From positions 1 to 19,984 of the forward strand of contig CAZKFB010000021.1 in NCBI GenBank assembly GCA_964551965.1: a DNA stretch of 19,984 nt. Direction: 5' to 3'. Within the stretch, counting starts at the first letter, position 1. Each line of letters begins with the position of its first letter. The position numbers were made by a program, and so were the translations under genes. The notes beneath the pieces are model-generated. The model did no database searches. It saw nothing but the letters and a program-made list of their open reading frames with translations, and was not told the origin of the DNA. The DNA is from CAG-582 sp964551965 (GTDB taxonomy: Bacteria; Bacillota_I; Bacilli_A; RF39; UBA660). Positions 12,836-19,937 of this stretch are shown piece after piece.

Positions 12836-14837
12836 ATTTTATTTCTATATATTCTCTTGTATCATAGATATCATCGCCTATTTCCGCATAAACATAGTAT
12901 CTACCTTTAGGTAATGTAGAAAGGTTAACAGAAACCTTCATATCTTTATTTGCTTCTTTTAAATTGAAACGATAAGCTTTACCTCTAGTAGAAATAAATG
13001 CTACCTTTATATCAAATTCGTCAGGCATTAATCCAACGAAAGCAAATTGTCTATTTACAAGTTCAAAGCTAAGAGGAATAGTTTCTGTAGAATCTTTATA
13101 TTTTAATGCCTCTTCTTCTGATAGTTCCTCATAATCTTTAGAAGTATTATTAGTAGTAAAATAAGCACTATCATTAAATTCATAATTAGGAATATCATCA
13201 TGTTTTTCTGGTTTAACACTAGATAAACTTAAATTATAAATATTAGCCTTAATAACTTCAAATTTAGATTCATTAACTTTAAGTTCTAATAATTTTTCTT
13301 TATTCTTATCAAATTCAATAATATGAGCTACATACTTATCATTATTAAATTGAGTACAGTTTGGATCGTCATAATTAACTTCATCACTAAAATGCCACCC
13401 TGAATTAAATAATGTATTACCATCATAAGTTTGATTATAACTAGATAACGCATAACTAAAATATTCTTGACCACCAAATTTATAAGTAACTTCGGCCGTC
13501 ATATTAGCTTCATCTATTTTATAAGTCATTGCATAAGATGCACTATTTCTAAAGTAACCGCAAGTATGAGTTTCTTCTTTATAAGCATTATAACCATTAT
13601 TAAATATTGATAAATTATGATTGGCATCAATACTAGGAGAATGTTGTCCTAAAGGATAAGTAAATTCACTACCTACGCCCTTTAATATATATTTTTCAAA
13701 CGCACTAGACCAATATCTAATATCTCCTAAAATCCATTTGATATTACCTGTATCATAATCAAGTGAAACAACTGAGTTCCTATTACGGAAGGATAATAAC
13801 AATTCATTAGTATTCTTATCATAATAAACTCCATTTAACCAAGCCCAAGCAAGATCTGTATCACTAATTAAATTAGGATCAATAGCACTTACTGTCTTAT
13901 ATAAATTAAATACTTTTTTATCAGTTCCCGTTTTACGATCAATAACAGTAACAAAATCTTCAATCATTCTAGATTCAATATCACTAGTTAAAACAATAAT
14001 ATCACCATTTTCCATTTCAAAAGCTTCATGATGATACCCTCCGGTCAAGTCATATTCATGATGAACAAAACCAAACATATCTACTTCAATCATACCGCCC
14101 GAAGCATTAATTTCTGGACCAACACTTATATCAGATAGTAATAGATGTCCATTACTAAGCATTGTCATGCCCTTACCATAATCAGGTAATAGGAACCAAC
14201 GAGGTTCACCATAATTATCATAAGCCACATTAGCTGTACCAATAGCAGCAGTACCAAAATAGAAGTTTCCATTTGAATTACCTAATTCATTATTAAGTAC
14301 AGTTACCTCCCCAGTTAATCCCATAGAAGTTGTTTCAATTGTAAGGGTATTTGATTTGCCACTTTCAGTCTCGACAATAACTGTATTTTTATATTCAGGA
14401 TATAATCCATAAACAGGAATATAATGATCTTTTGAAGCTTCAAAGGTAACTTTCAAATCATCATTATGTTTACCTTTAATAGTAAGAACTACTTTTTCTT
14501 CTTTATTAGTTTTAAACATAACTAGAGCTGTTAAAGGACTAGCTCCATAAGGGTCATTAATTACTAAAGGATTAGTAATACTATATTTTCCCTTTTTATA
14601 TGTATTTAATATTTCTTCGGACATCTCTTTTTGTTGTCTAATTAAATCACTAGTTTTAACTTCAACAGCATCTCCACTTTCAATTAGGAAAGTAAAATTC
14701 TCATTTATAGGTTCCCCATTTTCTAAAACCTTACTAGGCTTTCTAACTAAAATAAAGATAACTAAAGCAAGAGTGACTATTAAAGCAATTGCTATAATAG
14801 TCACTAATACTATATTTTTCTTATTTGATTTTTTCAC
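12834..14837 (-). CDS. Membrane-anchored arylsulfotransferase (ASST)-family protein
   Basis: ASST enzymes move sulfate between phenolic compounds on a beta-propeller, using a histidine as acceptor. The 667-aa product has an N-terminal membrane anchor (about residues 9-32), a beta domain (about 40-175), then a propeller with repeated phrases such as MTMLSNGHLLLSD, MENGDIIVLTSD, DYDTGNIKWILGD and DEANMTAEVTYKFG, which are typical of the family. Likely active-site residues by position and context are H269/H270 (GYHHEAF), H399 (GQHS), R430 (YFRNS) and H482 (SGWH), compared with H252, H356, R374 and H436 in E. coli AssT; this mapping is by eye. The start is GTG 14837 with GGGGTGA upstream. It follows the prepilin-like gene by 22 nt, so they share an operon. 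Many gut members have unknown substrates. Confidence 0.85.
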   Translation of the reverse strand: MKKSNKKNIVLVTIIAIALIVTLALVIFILVRKPSKVLENGEPINENFTFLIESGDAVEVKTSDLIRQQKEMSEEILNTYKKGKYSITNPLVINDPYGASPLTALVMFKTNKEEKVVLTIKGKHNDDLKVTFEASKDHYIPVYGLYPEYKNTVIVETESGKSNTLTIETTSMGLTGEVTVLNNELGNSNGNFYFGTAAIGTANVAYDNYGEPRWFLLPDYGKGMTMLSNGHLLLSDISVGPEINASGGMIEVDMFGFVHHEYDLTGGYHHEAFEMENGDIIVLTSDIESRMIEDFVTVIDRKTGTDKKVFNLYKTVSAIDPNLISDTDLAWAWLNGVYYDKNTNELLLSFRNRNSVVSLDYDTGNIKWILGDIRYWSSAFEKYILKGVGSEFTYPLGQHSPSIDANHNLSIFNNGYNAYKEETHTCGYFRNSASYAMTYKIDEANMTAEVTYKFGGQEYFSYALSSYNQTYDGNTLFNSGWHFSDEVNYDDPNCTQFNNDKYVAHIIEFDKNKEKLLELKVNESKFEVIKANIYNLSLSSVKPEKHDDIPNYEFNDSAYFTTNNTSKDYEELSEEEALKYKDSTETIPLSFELVNRQFAFVGLMPDEFDIKVAFISTRGKAYRFNLKEANKDMKVSVNLSTLPKGRYYVYAEIGDDIYDTREYIEIK

Positions 14838-14859
14838 AATTATTCACCCCATTTATTAA

Positions 14860-17112
14860 TTAACGGCCTAATGCTACTTTATAAGTCATATTTCCATCAG
14901 TTCCTGATGTTTCACAAATATTTATATCTTGTAGTGTTAGCATTGGCTTAACAGGCATTGTATCTCCAATATATGCAGCATTAACATTACCATATTTTGA
15001 ATCAACATATTTTATATATACGTTGAAGTATGTACCAGTAGTTTTGTGCCCACCACCACTATCAGTAGCTGTAACGGAAGATTGTCTATTAAACATATCA
15101 GTTGTCCAATAATTTTTTCCTGTAAACATTGCTTGTTTATACTTATTAATATGAGCTTCAGAAGGATTGCCATAATATGCTGAAAAATTATTATATGTTG
15201 TACCTACACGATACTCTTGAGCACTACCATGTTTTGTATTATATCTATAAGCATAAACATATTGAGATGTAACTGGCCAATTAGTAATTACTCCATGATC
15301 TTTAATATATGGCAAATTCATATTAACGGCATTAAAGATATTTTCAATAATTGGGGAACGATAAGTTATACTAGCATGACTTAAGACATCACAGTTATCT
15401 ACATATATATCCCCATTTCTAGTTTGAATAGGCGTTGCATTTCTTCCTACTCCATCTAAAGTTACTAAGAATGCATCTTTTTCTTTATGACTATCTTTAT
15501 CTGTTATTACTAATTTTTCTAGTATTACAAATCTCGTTCCTGCATATTCTAGATATGCATTTTTATTTGTATAATAGCATTCTTTACTAGAAGTTTTAAT
15601 ACAATGAGTATCTTGAATTAAAAGTTTTGATAAATCAGTAGTTAACTTAGCATCTACTTCTTTCCAATCTCCTAAGTAACCATCATCATTAATAGCTCTT
15701 ACATATATTTTTGGATATTCAACTCTTTTATCAAGACATGCATTGCCTTCAAGAATAGAAATTCCTCTATTAACATCAGTAGTTATATTATTCTTATTTC
15801 TTAAAGGAACATTAATACTTGCACTTTGTGTATATTTATCATTGAAAGTATAATATGATTCAACTTTCTTTGAACTCTCATCTTGTGGTTTGCTTAGAGT
15901 ATATTCATAGTAAGCAGTTCCTACCGGAGAATGAATACCACTTTTAATTGTTACAGTGCGATCAGTAGTCCAATTGTTACCATCAACCTTAACAAAAGGA
16001 TCTGGTATTATTAATTTAGATTTAATAACTACACTATTAGTAGTATCATAAGAATACTCTTTATTATAATGCCCATGAACAACAGTATCAATTGTATATC
16101 TCTTAGGACCATCATCAACAGGATAAGCTGTCGAAAAATCATTTGAATTAGAAACAACTAATTCTTCTTTTGCTCCATCAGCCACAGCATCATTAGTTGA
16201 GAATTGATTTAAAGCAATCTTCTTAACTGTATAAACAGTATTTTCAGGATCAGAACCTTCAATAAGAGGAGTATAAGTTAAATACTTCCATCCATTTTCT
16301 TTAGTATATGAAGGAGTATAATATGGACTTGATTCATAATCGTAATTATAAACTGTTGAAGTACCATTTACATATTCCTTAATAGCAAATGTTGGAACTA
16401 CCTTAGATAAAACTCTCAATGTACGTTTAGTACTCTTCTTAATGCCACTCTCTGTTACCCAACTATAAGTAATATCATAAGTTCCCGCTTTATCAATATA
16501 TTTACCTTTTCTTAGACTTGCCGGTTTATCTTCTCCATAAGTCTTAAATTCGCTTGGATATTCACACTTAAAATTATATTTATCTATAGTTTCTTGATTA
16601 TTAAGCATAATCAAGTCACCATTTTCTTCTGATAATGCTAATTGGTATGTACCAGAACCTTGCATACAATCATAAGGTTCCCCAAAAACAACATAATCAG
16701 ATAAGGCAACTAAGAAGTTTTCCTCTTCTTTACTCTTAACTGGATACTCAAATGTAAGAGCACCATTAGTAGTACTTAAGTTAGCCTTAATTAATTCATC
16801 CGGTTTAACTCTTTCTTCAGTATATGGATTAACTAATTTTTCATCAATCTTACCATCATTAATTAAATCTTCCATCTTAATATAAAGATATGCTTTATTA
16901 ATATAAAGATCTTTAAATACATCAGGATTTAAATTAGCATAAGCTTCGGCAGCCGATTTAACTTTTGCAATAAACTTATCATATTCAGCTTCTTTAGAAT
17001 TTGTCGAAACATTCATCATATTATAAACAACAATTGCACCAATTACACCAAGCAAGATAATTGTTACAAGTAACTCAACCAAAGTAAATCCCATCTTTGC
17101 AGATTTTTTCAT
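14860..17112 (-). CDS. Giant prepilin-like surface protein (type IV pilin N-terminus with Ig-like and C-terminal globular domains)
   Basis: The 750-aa product begins with a type IV prepilin motif, KMG followed by FTLVELLVTIILLG. Cleavage is expected between G8 and F9, with Glu at mature position 5 (E13), and the following hydrophobic helix matches pilins and pseudopilins. Normal pilins are about 120-200 aa, so this is several times larger. Residues about 185-240 look like an Ig-like beta domain, and two more beta-rich regions follow (to about 450). The last 250 residues contain paired cysteines and end in a TMPVKPMLTL strand resembling DUF6273/C-type-lectin-like C-terminal domains; that resemblance is inferred by eye. 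ATG 17112 follows a GGAGTG site. The arylsulfotransferase gene is 22 nt downstream. No pilus ATPase, platform protein or prepilin peptidase gene is in the window. Confidence 0.85.
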   Translation of the reverse strand: MKKSAKMGFTLVELLVTIILLGVIGAIVVYNMMNVSTNSKEAEYDKFIAKVKSAAEAYANLNPDVFKDLYINKAYLYIKMEDLINDGKIDEKLVNPYTEERVKPDELIKANLSTTNGALTFEYPVKSKEEENFLVALSDYVVFGEPYDCMQGSGTYQLALSEENGDLIMLNNQETIDKYNFKCEYPSEFKTYGEDKPASLRKGKYIDKAGTYDITYSWVTESGIKKSTKRTLRVLSKVVPTFAIKEYVNGTSTVYNYDYESSPYYTPSYTKENGWKYLTYTPLIEGSDPENTVYTVKKIALNQFSTNDAVADGAKEELVVSNSNDFSTAYPVDDGPKRYTIDTVVHGHYNKEYSYDTTNSVVIKSKLIIPDPFVKVDGNNWTTDRTVTIKSGIHSPVGTAYYEYTLSKPQDESSKKVESYYTFNDKYTQSASINVPLRNKNNITTDVNRGISILEGNACLDKRVEYPKIYVRAINDDGYLGDWKEVDAKLTTDLSKLLIQDTHCIKTSSKECYYTNKNAYLEYAGTRFVILEKLVITDKDSHKEKDAFLVTLDGVGRNATPIQTRNGDIYVDNCDVLSHASITYRSPIIENIFNAVNMNLPYIKDHGVITNWPVTSQYVYAYRYNTKHGSAQEYRVGTTYNNFSAYYGNPSEAHINKYKQAMFTGKNYWTTDMFNRQSSVTATDSGGGHKTTGTYFNVYIKYVDSKYGNVNAAYIGDTMPVKPMLTLQDINICETSGTDGNMTYKVALGR

Positions 17113-17139
17113 CTACGACACACTCCTATTCTATTAAAT

Positions 17140-17168
17140 ATGTTATCACAATTAACAATTTTAGTAAA
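17140..17168 (-). promoter_or_regulatory. Promoter of the prepilin-like/arylsulfotransferase operon (TTTACT-17-TAACAT, extended -10)
   Basis: On the minus strand TTTACT (17168-17163) and TAACAT (17145-17140) are 17 nt apart, with TGA preceding the -10. The leader would be about 20 nt. Confidence 0.6.
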
Positions 17169-17185
17169 TAAAAAAAAGGGAAGAA

Positions 17186-17413
17186 TTACCTATATCTTAA
17201 AAAAATTAAGATAATAATTAAAAGTAATCCAACTCCTATAACTCCATATAAAAAATAATTAATTAATTTAGCATCTTTATTTTTATCCATTACTCTTTCA
17301 TTAGAAGTTGGAACAACTTTCTTTACAATCACTACTTTAGGTAAAGGAGCTCCACAATGAGGACAGATGCTCAAATTAGAATCAACAATATTATCACAAT
17401 ATTCACATTTCAT
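17186..17413 (-). CDS. Small zinc-ribbon protein with one membrane segment
   Basis: The 75-aa product has an N-terminal zinc ribbon with two CxxC knuckles (C3-x2-C6 and C17-x2-C20, the second in the form CPHCGAPLP). After a Lys-rich linker there is one membrane helix (about 50-72) ending in RYR. The ribbon should face the cytosol. This zinc-ribbon plus single helix layout is common in low-GC bacteria, and the function is generally unknown. AGAGGG precedes the ATG. A T-rich stretch after the stop could end transcription, but the hairpin is weak. It is divergent from the 67-aa gene. Confidence 0.85.
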   Translation of the reverse strand: MKCEYCDNIVDSNLSICPHCGAPLPKVVIVKKVVPTSNERVMDKNKDAKLINYFLYGVIGVGLLLIIILIFLRYR

Positions 17414-17435
17414 AACATACCCTCTATTCTCTTAA

Positions 17436-17464
17436 ATAATACCATATTGAGTAAATTTAGTAAA
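17436..17464 (-). promoter_or_regulatory. Promoter of the zinc-ribbon gene (TTTACT-17-TATTAT, extended -10)
   Basis: On the minus strand TTTACT (17464-17459) precedes TGGTATTAT by the right distance (17-nt spacer to the TATTAT at 17441-17436). It overlaps the divergent plus-strand promoter at 17447-17476. Confidence 0.65.
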
Positions 17465-17476
17465 TAATGATAAAAT
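17447..17476 (+). promoter_or_regulatory. Promoter of the 67-aa basic protein gene (TTGAGT-18-TAAAAT, extended -10)
   Basis: TTGAGT (17447-17452) and TAAAAT (17471-17476) are 18 nt apart, and TGA precedes the -10. The predicted start near 17483 leaves a very short leader containing AGGTGA. Confidence 0.65.
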
Positions 17477-17493
17477 AATATTAGGTGAGAATC

Positions 17494-17697
17494 ATGAAAA
17501 ATAAGACAATACCAACAACGATAAAGAAAAAGAAAGATAATAAAATATTACATATAGATGGTGTAAAGAGGACTCTAGACTCTATGCCCTATATCATTCC
17601 TGCATCTAAATCAGGTACATATTCTAAATTAGATCATGCCGAAAAAAGAGAATTGAGAAAACTAAAAAAAGAACTTAAAGATTATACTAAAAGATAA
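17494..17697 (+). CDS. Small basic protein of unknown function (67 aa)
   Basis: I placed the start at ATG 17494, with AGGTGA 5 nt upstream; an in-frame GTG at 17485 overlaps that site. The product is 67 aa, strongly basic, with a Lys-rich N-terminus (IKKKKDNKILHIDGVKRTLD), a short hydrophobic strand (MPYIIPAS) and a C-terminal charged helix (KLDHAEKRELRKLKKELKDY). It has no signal or membrane segment. A good promoter, ribosome site and terminator support it as a real gene. I do not recognise a family; the charge could suit RNA or ribosome binding, but that is speculation. Confidence 0.72.
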   Translation: MKNKTIPTTIKKKKDNKILHIDGVKRTLDSMPYIIPASKSGTYSKLDHAEKRELRKLKKELKDYTKR

Positions 17698-17712
17698 CTT
17701 AAGTTCTTTTTT
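17665..17712. terminator. Shared bidirectional terminator of the 67-aa gene and the glycosyltransferase operon
   Basis: A perfect 14-bp stem (AAAAAAGAACTTAA with TTAAGTTCTTTTTT) and a 20-nt loop lie between two convergent genes. The 3' codons and TAA of the 67-aa gene are in the 5' arm and loop, and the TAA of the GT4 gene (17713-17711) touches the 3' arm. T runs exist in both directions. Confidence 0.85.
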
Positions 17713-18760
17713 ATATTATTTTAATCCAATCTCCTTTAATGGTATTTACATCATAAAACATTACAGCTTCTCGAGCACAATTACCTAGACTTTTTCTTAG
17801 CTCAGTATTATTCATTATTTCTAATATTTTATCAGCCATGTCTTCTATACTACCATTTTTAATTAAATACCCATTAATATCATTATTAATTACATCACAT
17901 AAGCTCTCTTCATAGAAAGCTACCGCCGGAACCCCTACTGTCATTGCTTCCATAAGAGAAAGGCAAAATGATTCTTTTTCACTACAACTGACAAATAAAC
18001 TAGAATTTAAATATTCTTCTATCAGTTCGCTCTTCTCAATAGTTCCATAAAAATTTACAAATCTATTTAAATTATTTTCTGCAACTAAGTTTTCCAGTCT
18101 TCTTCTTGAAGGACCTTCTCCAACAATCGATAATTTAATAGTTCGATCTTTATCATTGACAAGTTTCATAACTTTAATTAGTTTATCAAAACCCTTTTCA
18201 TCAATCATCTTACCAACGGAGATAAGCATTCTATTATTGAGTTCACTTACTTTATCTCCATTAAGTTCAATCACATTAGGTATCATTACAACATTAATAC
18301 TCGTATTGCTTCGATAATATTCATCTAACTTCTTAGTTGGAACAACAATAGTATTAAAATTTCCTATTTTATTCAAAATAGATTCTAATAGTTCTTTATT
18401 ATTATCATGATGATTATGTTCCCAATAAATCTTATTCTTAATATTACAATTATCAATATATTTATTAAATATCACATTAGTAGAAATAACAGTATCAATA
18501 TCATCCGTTAATTTAGTTTTTAAATACTTTCCTACATTTAAATCAGTTAACTTTTTAATTTTGCTAAATACTTTAGTATTTTCATTAATAAAAGTAATTT
18601 TAATTTTATTATTTATCTTATAAGGAATCTTCTCATAATTTTTAGACATGAAAATAAGTTCAATATTATATATATTGACTAAAGAGTTAGCTAGAGTAAT
18701 AACCTCTCTCTCAACTCCACCATAACCAAATTCTAATGCATATATTTGAATTTTTTTCAT
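17711..18760 (-). CDS. Glycosyltransferase family 4 (GT-B fold)
   Basis: GT4 enzymes transfer a sugar from a nucleotide-sugar donor to a lipid, polysaccharide or protein acceptor. The 349-aa protein has an N-terminal half with the glycine-rich loop FGYGGVERE at 11-19 and a C-terminal donor-binding half: LISVGKMIDEKGFDKLI (about 179-195), IVGEGPSRRRLE, and the E-x7-E motif at E263-E271 (ESFCLSLME). Normal length suggests an intact enzyme. An AGGAG site precedes the ATG and overlaps the end of the GT2 gene, 9 nt upstream, so they are translated together. A cell-surface glycan is the likely product; the sugar is unknown. It ends at the shared terminator at 17665-17712. Confidence 0.93.
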   Translation of the reverse strand: MKKIQIYALEFGYGGVEREVITLANSLVNIYNIELIFMSKNYEKIPYKINNKIKITFINENTKVFSKIKKLTDLNVGKYLKTKLTDDIDTVISTNVIFNKYIDNCNIKNKIYWEHNHHDNNKELLESILNKIGNFNTIVVPTKKLDEYYRSNTSINVVMIPNVIELNGDKVSELNNRMLISVGKMIDEKGFDKLIKVMKLVNDKDRTIKLSIVGEGPSRRRLENLVAENNLNRFVNFYGTIEKSELIEEYLNSSLFVSCSEKESFCLSLMEAMTVGVPAVAFYEESLCDVINNDINGYLIKNGSIEDMADKILEIMNNTELRKSLGNCAREAVMFYDVNTIKGDWIKII

Positions 18761-18769
18761 GATTATCTC

Positions 18770-19609
18770 CTATTTTTTATTTCTTATAAAAACTCCAATT
18801 ACTCTTGATATTCTAAGTAAATACCTTTCAAAACGATTGGCATCATTGTAAGTAGTATGATAATAATACTGACTATTCTTAAATAATTTAAACTTATCAA
18901 TATTCTTAATTATTTTATTAACAGTTATTGAATATAAATGTTTAACTTTAACTGTATTAACTAATCTTACACATAAATTTAAATTCTTAATCTTTTTAGA
19001 TAGAATATAATCTTCATAATATAAGAAAACTTCTTCATCCATATAATTAATATTCTTTAATGTTTCACTTGAGATAAGAAAGAAACAGCTACTTATTATA
19101 TCAACATCTGAAGTCTCACTATTGAAATGATTTTCATTATAGCATACCACTCTATCAGGTATTAAGTTATTAACTATCGGCGTTGTATAAAATAAATCAA
19201 CCCACGCACTTACACACTTTGTACCTCTACTAATACCGCCGAGTTCCATAATTTGTGGACCTACAAGTCCAACTCCATCTTTATTAAGTTCTTTAAGCAA
19301 GATAATTATATCTTCTTCACTAAGTATAACAATATCAGAATTACTTACAATAAGATTACATGTACCATACTTATCGATTAAATGCTTTGCTCCAATATTA
19401 ATACCATAAGAATAGCCCAAATTATCATCATTATATATTATTTCAACTTTTTTACTCTCTAAAGAAGATAATAGTTTTCTCTCTTCTTCACGAGAACCAT
19501 TATCAACTATAAGAACCGAATCGATACAACCATAACTCTTAACATTATCTACTAAATGCTTAGTCGATTTAAAATCATTACAATTTACTATAAGAAAACA
19601 ATTCTTCAT
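18770..19609 (-). CDS. Glycosyltransferase family 2 (GT-A fold, rhamnosyltransferase-like)
   Basis: The 279-aa product starts at the ATG at 19609 behind an AGGAGAG site; an in-frame ATG at 19636 lies upstream but has no ribosome site. The GT-A core shows LIVDNGSREEE (36-39 DNGS), NDDNLGYSYGIN and the metal/sugar-binding NSD at about 90-92. A later acidic motif (LYYEDYILSKKIK) matches the catalytic-base region of GT2 enzymes that extend polysaccharide, including rhamnosyltransferases. No membrane segment is evident. Its TAG stop overlaps the ribosome site of the GT4 gene, so the pair is one operon. The acceptor and sugar cannot be told from sequence. Confidence 0.93.
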   Translation of the reverse strand: MKNCFLIVNCNDFKSTKHLVDNVKSYGCIDSVLIVDNGSREEERKLLSSLESKKVEIIYNDDNLGYSYGINIGAKHLIDKYGTCNLIVSNSDIVILSEEDIIILLKELNKDGVGLVGPQIMELGGISRGTKCVSAWVDLFYTTPIVNNLIPDRVVCYNENHFNSETSDVDIISSCFFLISSETLKNINYMDEEVFLYYEDYILSKKIKNLNLCVRLVNTVKVKHLYSITVNKIIKNIDKFKLFKNSQYYYHTTYNDANRFERYLLRISRVIGVFIRNKK

Positions 19610-19654
19610 ATTATCTCTCCTACTATATTTTAACATAAATTAAATAAATTTAAA

Positions 19655-19660
19655 ATTATA
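19655..19660 (-). promoter_or_regulatory. Possible -10 box for the glycosyltransferase operon
   Basis: A TATAAT on the minus strand lies 45 nt before the GT2 ATG. The -35 region is poor, so this is tentative; a second weak TAAAAT preceded by TGT lies closer to the gene. Confidence 0.35.
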
Positions 19661-19762
19661 CAATTGATCTAATAAGAAACATATTATTAAATAACGGGCA
19701 AAAATAAGAAAAAACATTATTAAAAAGTACGTTTTACTGAGCTCAGAGACAAAATAATAGAA

Positions 19763-19807
19763 TTTTTTAAAAATTTTTTAAATTAGGACTAGATTTTTTA
19801 AAATTTT
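19763..19807. other. Helically phased T-tracts upstream of the tRNA operon (possible UP element or bend)
   Basis: Runs of T begin at 19763, 19774, 19794 and 19804, spaced 11, 20 and 10 bp, close to multiples of one helical turn. The first two lie about 45-61 bp before the predicted start of the tRNA-Lys transcript, where UP elements act. The rest of 19637-19762 is AT-rich with no gene that I can see. Confidence 0.45.
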
Positions 19808-19808
19808 A

Positions 19809-19817
19809 TGTTATAAT
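19809..19817 (+). promoter_or_regulatory. Extended -10 promoter of the tRNA-Lys/tRNA-Ile operon (TGTTATAAT)
   Basis: TGTTATAAT matches an extended -10 exactly. The -35 position is weak (best candidate TAGATT near 19790), which fits the known trade-off of strong extended -10 promoters. The predicted start near 19824 is 16 nt before the tRNA. Confidence 0.7.
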
Positions 19818-19839
19818 TAACTAGTACTTGCAAGGATTT

Positions 19840-19915
19840 GTCTCCTTAGCTCAGTTGGTAGAGCAACTGACTCTTAATCAGTGGGTCTAGGGTTCGAATC
19901 CCTAAGGGGACACCA
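19840..19915 (+). tRNA. tRNA-Lys (anticodon CUU)
   Basis: The 76-nt gene has an acceptor stem GTCTCCT with AGGGGAC (one G-T pair), discriminator A and an encoded CCA. The D arm is GCTC-AGTTGGTA-GAGC, the anticodon stem ACTGA with TCAGT around CTCTTAA (anticodon CTT at 19873-19875), and the T arm TAGGG-TTCGAAT-CCCTA. It reads AAG; a UUU isoacceptor for AAA must lie elsewhere. Confidence 0.95.
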
Positions 19916-19937
19916 TTTATTTATTAATTTACAAAAT

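Noticed and set aside
1310..19609. Use of genetic code 4 (TGA as Trp)
   Set aside because: Tryptophan is TGG at the conserved positions checked and no gene needs an in-frame TGA. The absence of TGA stops is reported separately as an observation.
19737..19746. Perfect palindrome CTGAGCTCAG as a possible operator
   Set aside because: A single 10-bp palindrome with no second copy and no regulator nearby is not enough to support a binding site.
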